This document shows, in pieces, positions 36,527 through 45,005 of a DNA stretch of 64,000 nt. The notes below the pieces were generated by a model. The model saw only the letters and a list, made by a program, of their open reading frames with translations. It made no database searches and was not told the origin of the DNA. Position 1 is the first letter of the stretch, and each line of letters begins with the position of its first letter. Source of the stretch: Vibrio neptunius (GTDB lineage Bacteria; Pseudomonadota; Gammaproteobacteria; Enterobacterales; Vibrionaceae); NCBI RefSeq assembly GCF_000967495.1, contig NZ_JXXU01000001.1:248001-312000 (forward strand), written 5' to 3'. The position numbers and the translations under genes are program-made.

Positions 36527-39424
36527 TTACGCCAGCTCAGCGGCTAGCTTATTGATTTTGATTAGTAAAGATTCAAAATCAGCCATCGTCAGGCAAGGAT
36601 TAAGAATCGTAAATTTCAAAGCGGTTTTACCATCAACAATGGTTTCACCTAATACCGCAACGCCACGAGTTAACGCTTCCAGTCTTACAACTTTATTCAG
36701 CTCGTCCAGATCCGCGACTTGAGCATGTGCGACACGGAATAGCACAGTCGACAACGATGGCTCAGCCAACAATTCTAGGTTGTCGTCGCTACGAACGAGA
36801 TCCGCGACTTGCTGAGTTTGTTCGAGAAGATGGTCATACATGGCGCCCAATGTATCTGGGCCGACATTCTGCATCGTCATAAAAACTTTCAATGCATCGA
36901 ATCGCTTCGTCGTCGCAATCGACTTGTCCACCAAGTTAGGCAACTCATCATGCTCACGGTTGAGGTAATCCGCATGATGCAGCAGATACTTAAAGTTATG
37001 TTTGTCTTTGAGTAACAAAGCTCCACAACTGATGGTTTGATAGAACAACTTATGGAAGTCGACACTGACTGAATCTGCGCGTTCGATACCCGCTAGACGC
37101 TCTTTATGGCGGCTTAAAATCAGTGCTCCACCATAAGCACCATCAACATGCATCCACATCTGGTGTTTTTGCGCCGCGTCGGCAATCACATTCAAATCAT
37201 CAATAGCGCCATGATCAGTGGTGCCTGCCGTTCCAACGATGGCGAATGGAATTAATCCTTGAGATTTCGCCTTACTAATCACGTCATCAAGCTGAGCAAC
37301 ATCCATCGTGCCGTTACTATGAGCGTCAACAGTTAACACCGCTTTCTCGCCCAGTCCCATCCAAGAGGCTGATTTCTGTACCGTGAAATGAGACTTTTTC
37401 GAACAGACGATACGCAGTTTGTCGGCATATTCCGGCAACCCCAATTTCTGGATAGAGTGTCCTGACAGCTTGTCTGCAATCCAGTCACGAGCCAGCATTA
37501 AACCCATTTGATTGCTTTGGGTGCCACCACTGGTAAATATGCCATCAGCCAGTTTGCCAAGCTCGTATTTCTCACACAGCCAATCCACCACTTTCTGCTC
37601 AACATAAGTCGCAGAAGAGGCTTGGTCCCAGGAGTCCATTGACTGGTTTAAAGAAGCAATCATCGCTTCTGCTGCCACTGCAGACATTAACGGAGGGGTG
37701 TGAAGGTGAGCAATACAGTCAGGATGCTGAGTAAAAATAGCATTCTTTGCTACCAGATCAGCAGTATCAGTGATCACATCCGTCAGGCTGGCATTTTTGT
37801 TGTTTAGATCAACTGCATTAATCGCCTGCTCTAACTGCTTTGGTTCAAGACCTGAATAAGGCGCATCCACTTGTTCAAAGACCTGTTTCATTGCCGCAGT
37901 TGTGTGGTTCATGACTTTGCTGAACTCATCACTGCCAGACTCACCGGTATGAATAAAATGCTGCTTCCATTGCTGATTAGCGTCTTGTGGCTCAACATGA
38001 CTTCCACCCGCAACCAGAATCGCCTCTTCCAGCACTCTAAGTGCAAAGTCGATCTGCTCAAAGGTGATGATCAATGGTGGCAGGAATCGAATCACCGAGC
38101 CATCACGCCCACCTTTTTCAACCATCAGTCCGCGCTCAAGGGCTGCTCTCTGAATCGCCAAGGTCAATTCACCATCAGCGACTGGTTCACCAAATTTATT
38201 GCGTTCTGTACCGGGTTTACGGATTTCCACACCAAGCATTAGGCCTTTGCCGCGGACTTCAGCAATACAGTTGACGCGTTTCTGAATCGACTCGAGCCCT
38301 AAACGCAAGTACTGACCAGCAACGTTCGCGTGCTCAACAAGATTATCTCGCTCGATGATTTCCAGTGCTTTCGCCCCAGAGACCATGGCTAGCTGATTAC
38401 CACGGAAAGTGCCCGTGTGCTCACCAGGCAGCCAAGTATCATGTTTTTTATTGATGACTAGGAGCGACATTGGCATACCGCCACCAATCGCTTTGGATAG
38501 GCAAAGAATGTCTGGCACAATGCCTGCTTCTTCAAACGCAAAGTTGTAGCCTGATTTACCCACACCACACTGAATCTCATCAAAAATCAGTAAGATACCG
38601 TGCTCATCGCAGATACGACGTAGCTCTTTCAACCAGAACGCAGGAGCAGGTACAGCGCCGCCCTCGCCCTGAATAGGTTCAACAACCATAGCGGCTGGTT
38701 TCATGATGCCAGCTTCATCGTCATTGAGTAGACGTTCAATATAGCGAATACCCGCTCTTGCACCTTCATCTCCACCCAAACCAAACGGGCAGCGCAGGTT
38801 GTATGGGAAAGGCATAAAATGTACGTCCGACATTAGGCCTGTGCGACGTGCTTTCGTCCCTAGATTGCCCATCATGCCCATCGTGCCATTTGTCATGCCA
38901 TGATAAGCACCACGGAAAGCAAACATGGTATTACGACCTGTGGTTTGCTTCGCCAGTTTGATTGCGGCTTCAACAGCATCCGCACCTGAAGGGCCACAGA
39001 ACTGGAGTACACAGTTATCACTCAGTTCTTGAGGAAGAAAGTTCTTCACCGAGCGAATGAAATTGGTTTTTGCTTCTGTTGCGATATCCAGTGTCTGATA
39101 AGGCAGCCCTGAGTCAAGCTGGTCTTTGAGTGCTTGATTGATTTCAGGATGGTTATAGCCCAGAGCCAAGGTGCCAGCACCAGCAAGACAATCCAAAAAT
39201 ATTTGACCGCGAGTGTCTTCAACCAGTGCGCCATAAGCTTGTTTGATCGCAATCGGAAGACGACGAGGATAAGAACGTACGGCAGATTCATGCTCGGCCT
39301 GATCTTGTAACACCACATCAGGTGTCAGATCATAAACGCCCTCTACAACAGGAATCTGAGTGGAAAATGGTGTTGCGATAGCAGTGTTATTCACAGAGTT
39401 ATCGACTTCAAAGGCTATGCTCAT
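36527..39424 (-). CDS. Fused diaminobutyrate aminotransferase / decarboxylase
   Basis: 965 residues, a natural fusion of two PLP enzymes. The N-terminal half (about 30-460) is a class-III aminotransferase (LIFDEIQCGVGKSG, PLP Lys in SKAIGGG). The C-terminal half (about 500-965) is a group II decarboxylase (HVDGAYGG, PLP Lys in SVDFHKLFYQ). It makes 1,3-diaminopropane from aspartate semialdehyde via 2,4-diaminobutyrate. V. cholerae has the same fusion. First gene of the norspermidine operon; AAAGGGA precedes the ATG. Confidence 0.96.
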   Translation of the reverse strand: MSIAFEVDNSVNNTAIATPFSTQIPVVEGVYDLTPDVVLQDQAEHESAVRSYPRRLPIAIKQAYGALVEDTRGQIFLDCLAGAGTLALGYNHPEINQALKDQLDSGLPYQTLDIATEAKTNFIRSVKNFLPQELSDNCVLQFCGPSGADAVEAAIKLAKQTTGRNTMFAFRGAYHGMTNGTMGMMGNLGTKARRTGLMSDVHFMPFPYNLRCPFGLGGDEGARAGIRYIERLLNDDEAGIMKPAAMVVEPIQGEGGAVPAPAFWLKELRRICDEHGILLIFDEIQCGVGKSGYNFAFEEAGIVPDILCLSKAIGGGMPMSLLVINKKHDTWLPGEHTGTFRGNQLAMVSGAKALEIIERDNLVEHANVAGQYLRLGLESIQKRVNCIAEVRGKGLMLGVEIRKPGTERNKFGEPVADGELTLAIQRAALERGLMVEKGGRDGSVIRFLPPLIITFEQIDFALRVLEEAILVAGGSHVEPQDANQQWKQHFIHTGESGSDEFSKVMNHTTAAMKQVFEQVDAPYSGLEPKQLEQAINAVDLNNKNASLTDVITDTADLVAKNAIFTQHPDCIAHLHTPPLMSAVAAEAMIASLNQSMDSWDQASSATYVEQKVVDWLCEKYELGKLADGIFTSGGTQSNQMGLMLARDWIADKLSGHSIQKLGLPEYADKLRIVCSKKSHFTVQKSASWMGLGEKAVLTVDAHSNGTMDVAQLDDVISKAKSQGLIPFAIVGTAGTTDHGAIDDLNVIADAAQKHQMWMHVDGAYGGALILSRHKERLAGIERADSVSVDFHKLFYQTISCGALLLKDKHNFKYLLHHADYLNREHDELPNLVDKSIATTKRFDALKVFMTMQNVGPDTLGAMYDHLLEQTQQVADLVRSDDNLELLAEPSLSTVLFRVAHAQVADLDELNKVVRLEALTRGVAVLGETIVDGKTALKFTILNPCLTMADFESLLIKINKLAAELA

Positions 39425-39659
39425 GATTTAATCCCTTTGAAATGTAAGTCTCCTGCCAAGTCTGCAATGCAAACAGCAGGTACAGTTATCCCTTTCGTGT
39501 TAGCAACTTAAGAAGCAGGTGCACGAAATCGTTCCATCATTTCGATGGACTACATGTTCAATTGATAAATCAAGGTTCAGTAATGCTGCTGTTTTGTAAA
39601 ACAGGGCATTTAGGAAGAACTAAGCTGATTAGTGGTTGTTTGTTATGTGAGTTCAATGT

Positions 39660-39890
39660 TGGGTTTCCCATAAACATGTCGCTACCGCGACAACAGTATC
39701 CCGTCTATCGACAAAAGGACTTGCCGATACCTACCCTACGCAGTGTTCACTCAGCCTGAATGCTCACAACGCGTATCCCCCAGAATGTCTTTTTGCGACT
39801 CACCTCCGAGATTGCGCGCGAAGTTATCACAAAATGAAAACGGTTCGCAACATTTTTTGAATCTGAGCACGTCAAACCCCAACGTGAGTA
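39660..39890. repeat. Candidate dispersed Vibrio sequence element
   Basis: This noncoding stretch, between dat-ddc and the adhesin relic, contains a 6-bp hairpin TGTCGC-TACC-GCGACA (39677-39692), and from about 39740 a sequence that I associate from memory with short spurious ORFs in many Vibrio genomes. In the minus direction it follows directly on the stop codon of the adhesin relic. Only one copy is in the window, so boundaries and repeat status are tentative. The rest of 39425-39660 shows nothing I can support. Confidence 0.35.
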
Positions 39891-39899
39891 TGATTCCTC

Positions 39900-40232
39900 C
39901 TAATTATCATCGTTATCATTAATACGGGCGGCAGGTTTTTCATACCCTGCAGCTGGAGATAGTATCTCGATTTTGGATGGGTCCACCCCCTGTTCAATCG
40001 CATTAATAAGAGGTTTAAGTTGATCATTAATTGCGATAGGAACCGTTGTACCATCATCTTCAACTTGCAATGCTTCTACATCCGTGTAAACCGTAGACCC
40101 ACTTCCCATAATAACGATAACTTCTCCGGGGTTAGGTATCTCTCCGGGTAATAGTTCGCGGACCTGTCCATTAATATCAATAACCACAGTGGTGTTTGCC
40201 AAAGCGATTAAAGCGAGTGCACTTAATCCCAT
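39900..40232 (-). pseudogene. Truncated LapA/FrhA-type adhesin (N-terminal retention module)
   Basis: 110 codons. The product has the features of the N-terminal retention module of giant LapA-type RTX adhesins: a short beta module (VVIDINGQVRELLPGE, GEVIVIMGSGS), an INAIEQGVDPSKIE segment, then PAAG (about residue 93), which fits the [TAP]AAG LapG cleavage motif. It then stops after DNDDN. Intact adhesins run to thousands of residues. It is divergent from TolC-like and OmpA genes that typically belong with such adhesins. It could also be a genuine short protein, but truncation fits better. Confidence 0.65.
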
Positions 40233-40457
40233 AGCTCAGCTTCTCACACAATTTAATTATTGTTTAAAATATTAGTACCATTACGTAGTGATGACCATAT
40301 GATAGCAATCGCCCATCTTCCTTCAGCCATGGCTCAAGCTTCTCACTTCACCCCATAGTACTAAATTAACGTTAATTTCTCGTTATTTAGCATTCCTGTA
40401 CTACGATTTTAATAATGCATCCAAATTGTATGAATGCGCTTTAATAAGGAGAACGAT

Positions 40458-41774
40458 GTGTCTACCACTAAATTTGTATCAGTCGTTGCTCTATTCGTCT
40501 TTTACTCTAGTTATGCTGTTGGACAAACACTTGAGCAAGCCGTCGCTCTAACGCTAGCGAACAACCCTGAAATTAAGAGCTCATTTAACGAATATAAAAG
40601 CGCCATAAAACAAGCAGATGCTTCTGGCGGCGCTTACCTGCCATCTATAGATTTAGATGCCGGCATAGGCTATGAAGGCATTGATCCTGCCGACTCGACC
40701 GGCCAAGCGGAAACAGACTTAACACGCAAGGAAGCGACCTTGAGTCTGACTCAGTTACTGTGGGATGGGAATGCCACCATCAATGACATCAACAGAACAG
40801 CAGCGGAGGCTGAATCGATCAGGCTTCAATTGCTCTCTGATGCATCTGATATTGCCTTAAGAGTCACTGACATTTATTTGGAATCCATTAAAGCTACTGA
40901 AGTGTTAAAGTTATCTGAGAACAACTTAGCCGTTCACAAAGATATTTACACAGATATAAAAAAGCGCGCCGAATCTGGAATTGGTTCTACCGCAGATGTA
41001 TCACAAGTCGAAGCACGGCTTGCCAAAGCACATAGCAACCTGCTCGCCGCACAGAACAACCTCTTTGACACTCACACTCAGTTTCGACGCATTGTAGGAC
41101 AACAACCGCTTGGTTTGATTTACCCAAGAGCAGACGAATCAAAACTGCCTTTATCTTTAGATGAGGCGATTAAACAGGCCTTTGAACAACACCCAGTAAT
41201 ACAAGTATCAAAAGCAGATGTGGATTCGGCACGCTACCAATATAAACAATCCAAAGGTAACTACTACCCTACGTTGTCGGTTGAAGCGAGTCAGACTTGG
41301 CGTGACGATGCAGGAGGCGATCTAGGCAACAGCAACGAATCTCTTGCCATGCTAAGGCTAAGATACAACTTGTTTAACGGTGGTTCTGACAGCGCTTTAT
41401 CCGAAAGAGCGGCATACCAGCTCAATAAAGCCAAAGACCTTCGAGATAACTCCTATCGACAGGTCGAAGAGGGCTTACGTTTATCCTGGAGCGCACTTGA
41501 TTTAACTTTGCAACAAAAGAACTTTCTCGCCGATCATGTTGACTCTGCCTCTGCAACTGTCATCGCGTATGAAAAGCAGTATCGCATCGGGCAAAGAACA
41601 TTACTCGATCTTCTCAACACAGAGAATGAGCTTTTCGAAGCTCGCAAGGATTATTTGGACGCTCATTATTCTGAACAATACGCCAAATATAGGGTAATGA
41701 ACGCAACTGGAATCCTGCTTAACGCCTTGCTTGTCGATGTACCCAAAGAATGGACCAAGGAAGTGGAGTACTGA
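40458..41774 (+). CDS. TolC-family outer-membrane channel (LapE/AggA-like)
   Basis: 438 residues from a GTG at 40458 with AAGGAG 6 bases upstream; an ATG at 40434 lacks a ribosome site. Signal peptide about 1-22 (cleavage near YAVG|Q). The mature chain has two OEP repeats with TLEQAVALTLANNPE and LDEAIKQAFEQHPV starts, and ends in VMNATGILLNAL. It would form the outer-membrane exit of a type I secretion system. The adjoining adhesin relic suggests it once exported that adhesin; the ABC and adaptor genes are not in the window. Confidence 0.9.
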   Translation: MSTTKFVSVVALFVFYSSYAVGQTLEQAVALTLANNPEIKSSFNEYKSAIKQADASGGAYLPSIDLDAGIGYEGIDPADSTGQAETDLTRKEATLSLTQLLWDGNATINDINRTAAEAESIRLQLLSDASDIALRVTDIYLESIKATEVLKLSENNLAVHKDIYTDIKKRAESGIGSTADVSQVEARLAKAHSNLLAAQNNLFDTHTQFRRIVGQQPLGLIYPRADESKLPLSLDEAIKQAFEQHPVIQVSKADVDSARYQYKQSKGNYYPTLSVEASQTWRDDAGGDLGNSNESLAMLRLRYNLFNGGSDSALSERAAYQLNKAKDLRDNSYRQVEEGLRLSWSALDLTLQQKNFLADHVDSASATVIAYEKQYRIGQRTLLDLLNTENELFEARKDYLDAHYSEQYAKYRVMNATGILLNALLVDVPKEWTKEVEY

Positions 41775-41776
41775 TT

Positions 41777-42394
41777 ATGACGCGAACGCTGTTTTTTTCA
41801 TTGTCACTTTTAAGCGCCTCTGTCGCCTGTTCACTTCAAGCCTATGAAGACCAATACGACTACATACAAGTACCTAAAGCCCTCCAGATTTCAGATTTGA
41901 CGGATGATGATAGAGACGGTGTAGTTAACGCACGTGATTTGTGTCCAGAGACACCGTTAGGCGCACAGATCGATAATGACGGTTGTGGTTTGGAGGTCAT
42001 GGAAAAGGAAGAGAGGCAAATGAGGATTCTATTTGCCAATGACTCCTATGACGTTAGCCCCGTCTTTTTAGACCAAATCCGTGCAATGGCGGGTTTTTTG
42101 GATAAGTACCGCTCCGCTTCGATAGAAATACAAGGCTATGCTAGCAAAACCGGAAGCCCTAACTACAATTTAGCACTATCAAAGAAACGTGCGTTCGCCG
42201 TAGAGCAGCAGTTACTTGCCTATGGTACTGCTCCTGAAAGAGTGACTATCATAGGCTATGGTTCAACACATTTGGAATCAGATGGTCAAGGCGAAACCGA
42301 CCATGCGCTTAATCGAAGAGTGACAGCAACCGTCGTTGGCTTAACCGAAACCGTCGTTGAAGAGTGGACCATATTTTCAGCTATAGATCGATAG
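41777..42394 (+). CDS. OmpA-family protein with TSP3-like repeat
   Basis: 205 residues from the ATG at 41777. Signal peptide about 1-22; a Cys at SVAC is a poor lipobox, so lipidation is uncertain. A calcium-binding thrombospondin-3-like stretch DDDRDGVVNARDLCPETP lies near residue 45. The OmpA C-terminal peptidoglycan-binding domain (about 80-195) has NYNLALSKKRAFAVEQQL and HALNRRVTATVV. Start lies 2 bp after the channel gene stop, so both form an operon. Confidence 0.9.
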   Translation: MTRTLFFSLSLLSASVACSLQAYEDQYDYIQVPKALQISDLTDDDRDGVVNARDLCPETPLGAQIDNDGCGLEVMEKEERQMRILFANDSYDVSPVFLDQIRAMAGFLDKYRSASIEIQGYASKTGSPNYNLALSKKRAFAVEQQLLAYGTAPERVTIIGYGSTHLESDGQGETDHALNRRVTATVVGLTETVVEEWTIFSAIDR

Positions 42395-42406
42395 CCCGCG
42401 AATAGA

Positions 42407-42437
42407 AAAAGCCCCGATGTTTTCACATCGGGGCTTT
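42407..42437. terminator. Bidirectional terminator between ompA-like gene and nhaA
   Basis: GCCCCGATGT and ACATCGGGGC are perfect 10-bp arms with a 4-nt loop, flanked by A and T tracts. Confidence 0.92.
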
Positions 42438-42455
42438 ACTTTGTTTGATTGAGAG

Positions 42456-43637
42456 TTAGTGGTTTGTTTCGGTTGCTGGCTTATCTGCCAGCACTGTCTT
42501 TTTTGGTAAAGAAATGTGCAGTAACACGTATCCTATAATCGCAGCGGTCGTCGAGCCCATCAGGATGCCCAGTCTCGCATAGGTATCAAACTCAGCGTTA
42601 ACCGGACCAAAGGCCAGCGAAGAGATGAAAATCGACATGGTGAAGCCAATACCACACAACACCGATACTGCGAAAATATGTCTGAATGTAATGCCTTCTG
42701 GCAATTTGGCCACACCTGACTTAACGGCAACCCAGCTAAAGCTGAAGATACCCAGAGGCTTACCGACCAACAACCCTAATGCAATACCCAGTGGTAGCAT
42801 CGAAGTCAGCCCTTCCATCGAGATTCCCTCAAGAGAGATACCTGCGTTGGCAAACGCAAACACTGGAAGAATACCAAAAGCAACGTACGGGTGCAGTGCA
42901 TGTTCCATGTGTTTGAGCGGAGAGCCCTCACCTTTGTTTCCTTTAAGAGGAATCGCAAAACCTATCACTACACCAGCTAGCGTTGCGTGCACTCCCGATT
43001 TCAGCACCGCGAACCAGAGTATCGCACCTACTATCATATAGGGGAGCAATTTGGTGACCTTCTTCGAGTTGAGAATGAACAACGCTGCGGTCATAGCAAA
43101 TCCGACGGCTAATGCTGAAGTCGACAGGTCTCCTGTGTAGAACAGAGCGATAATAACAACAACACCTAAGTCATCAATGATTGCCAGCGCAAGTAGGAAT
43201 ACTTTCAGGCTGACAGGGACACGCTTTCCTAGCAAGGCCATGATACCCAGAGCGAATGCGATGTCTGTAGCAGCAGGAATCGCCCAGCCTTGAATTGCCT
43301 CAGCGTTGCTGTAGTTGAATGCAACATAAACCAATGCCGGAGCTAACATACCACCAACAGCAGCAATAGCAGGGAAAATAGCAGTTTCGCGGGATTTAAG
43401 CGCGCCCTCTAGAAGTTCACGTTTTACTTCTAAACCGATGAGAAGGAAGAATACAGCCATTAGGCCATCATTAATCCAGTGAGATACAGACATGCCAAAC
43501 ACATAAGAATGCAATATTGCCTGATAAGATTCGTTCAGTGGCGTGTTAGCAATGGTCATTGCGATTGCAGCAGCGATGACTAAGAGAATCCCTCCTGCTG
43601 ACTCCATTTTGAAGAAATCGCGAAAAATATCACTCAT
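42456..43637 (-). CDS. nhaA: Na+/H+ antiporter NhaA
   Basis: 393 residues with about twelve TM helices. The paired Asp of the ion site is in [16 protein letters not shown]; the N-terminal ESAGGILL and C-terminal [13 protein letters not shown] are family hallmarks. It exports Na+ in exchange for protons in the inner membrane, for salt and pH balance. Single gene; the 255-bp upstream interval holds its promoter and nothing else recognisable. Confidence 0.96.
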   Translation of the reverse strand: MSDIFRDFFKMESAGGILLVIAAAIAMTIANTPLNESYQAILHSYVFGMSVSHWINDGLMAVFFLLIGLEVKRELLEGALKSRETAIFPAIAAVGGMLAPALVYVAFNYSNAEAIQGWAIPAATDIAFALGIMALLGKRVPVSLKVFLLALAIIDDLGVVVIIALFYTGDLSTSALAVGFAMTAALFILNSKKVTKLLPYMIVGAILWFAVLKSGVHATLAGVVIGFAIPLKGNKGEGSPLKHMEHALHPYVAFGILPVFAFANAGISLEGISMEGLTSMLPLGIALGLLVGKPLGIFSFSWVAVKSGVAKLPEGITFRHIFAVSVLCGIGFTMSIFISSLAFGPVNAEFDTYARLGILMGSTTAAIIGYVLLHISLPKKTVLADKPATETNH

Positions 43638-43834
43638 GATATCGTCCTTTTATTTTTTATGTTAATAAACGATTAACAAAGAATAGAGTTGAGTTTATAT
43701 ATATCGATTCTTCAGGAAAAATCGCTTGTTTGGATGTTTAACTTCGGAATTTTCGATATAAACACTTCAATGCAACGTTTATTCCATACGTAAAAGTATA
43801 GGTAAAATCAAAAAATTACCAACACAAACAAAAA

Positions 43835-43868
43835 CGCAGCTTTTCAGACAATGAAAAACTGCGCCAAG
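43835..43868 (-). terminator. Terminator of the ABC/AttH-like operon
   Basis: On the minus strand the arms CGCAGTTTTTC and GAAAAGCTGCG pair with one G-T mismatch, and a TTTTTG tail follows. Confidence 0.75.
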
Positions 43869-43892
43869 AGTCACTAAATGGCATACTTTAAA

Positions 43893-45005
43893 TTAGTATC
43901 CTGTCAACTGCATAAAACCTTTTGCCTCATGACTGCCCGTAGTTTGAACAGGCCCTTCCCAGTAAGGAATAATGAAAGGTAACCAAAGTTCTTGGTTAAG
44001 TACCTGGGTAGTCAAATCAATTTTATACTCCGGAATCTTGATATCCCACTGCAAAGGTAGTTGCTTTCCATTATTAAGTACCGTGGTGTCATGGGGTTCA
44101 ATGGTAATATCTTCGGCGGACAAGTTGACCACTGTGCCATTTTTACGGGATAAGACACCAAAAAGGTATGGTGAACGATGGGCATGGCGATAGCGACTAA
44201 TTGATAAGCTTGTTTCCTGATCAAGATGAACAACAAACCAATCCCAACCTTTTTGCTCCTCTGCCATTAAGCCACTACCCCATTCCTTACTCATCCACGC
44301 CTCTCCCTCAACTGGAATCAGCTTGTGTGTACCTAATCGGAGAGCGCCTTTGACCTTAACAAACGGAGTGGTTAGGTTATACGAAGCAATAGGCATAAGA
44401 TCATGTTTTTCAACGTACCCTTTGTCACCAGGTAAGACGTAAGGTCCGTAAGCAAAGGCTTTCAATTGAACATCAAAGCTATCTGTCGTCGCGCTCAACT
44501 GCCCAGGAAAGGGGCTATCCCCTAATGAGCGCCAAAGCCAGTTATCCATCCAAATACGAAACGGTCGATTCGTCATTCCAGCCTGACCGATCCCTCCCCT
44601 CGCGAGCCGCTGTTCTTTCCAGATCTTATCTTTATTCGAGACCACCACGTGAGAGATGTATAGTTGAGGGCTTTGCCAACCTAAACCTTCTCTGTCATCC
44701 ATTGCCACTCGAAAATAGCTCCATTGGATGCCGTATAGCTTGCCATTCTCGTCTCTGACATTAGCAAAAAAATGCCACCATTCGTGCTGGTACTCATTGT
44801 GAAAGCGAAAGTCTTGAGGAACTTTAACAGGAATACTAGGTAAAACAGGTTCAAAAACTTGTGTTGTACCCGACTGGATAACCGTATTAGCTAAGTCTTT
44901 GGTGGTGACTTGAGACGTCAAGTTGAATCGGTAACACATCGCCCAAGCAATCACACCTGCTGCAGTAAGCAGCAAAAAACACCGAATAATGACTGATTTT
45001 CTCAT
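43893..45005 (-). CDS. AttH/CrtC lipocalin-like protein
   Basis: 370 residues. An N-terminal TM/signal anchor (about 7-24) is followed by a CrtC-type (carotenoid hydratase-like, AttH) double-lipocalin fold with EYQHEWWHFFANV, YGIQWSYFR and EAWMSKEWGSG. Family members linked to ABC transporters are called AttH; a lipid or hydrophobic ligand role is inferred. It starts 1 bp after the permease stop, as third gene of an attEFGH-like operon. No pigment genes are near. Confidence 0.85.
   Translation of the reverse strand: MRKSVIIRCFLLLTAAGVIAWAMCYRFNLTSQVTTKDLANTVIQSGTTQVFEPVLPSIPVKVPQDFRFHNEYQHEWWHFFANVRDENGKLYGIQWSYFRVAMDDREGLGWQSPQLYISHVVVSNKDKIWKEQRLARGGIGQAGMTNRPFRIWMDNWLWRSLGDSPFPGQLSATTDSFDVQLKAFAYGPYVLPGDKGYVEKHDLMPIASYNLTTPFVKVKGALRLGTHKLIPVEGEAWMSKEWGSGLMAEEQKGWDWFVVHLDQETSLSISRYRHAHRSPYLFGVLSRKNGTVVNLSAEDITIEPHDTTVLNNGKQLPLQWDIKIPEYKIDLTTQVLNQELWLPFIIPYWEGPVQTTGSHEAKGFMQLTGY

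Noticed and set aside
39677..39692. attC-like integron site
   Set aside because: It is a simple 6-bp hairpin without the R and L box arrangement of an attC site.
39562..39759. 65-codon ORF upstream of dat-ddc
   Set aside because: It runs into the candidate dispersed element and has no ribosome site or known domain.
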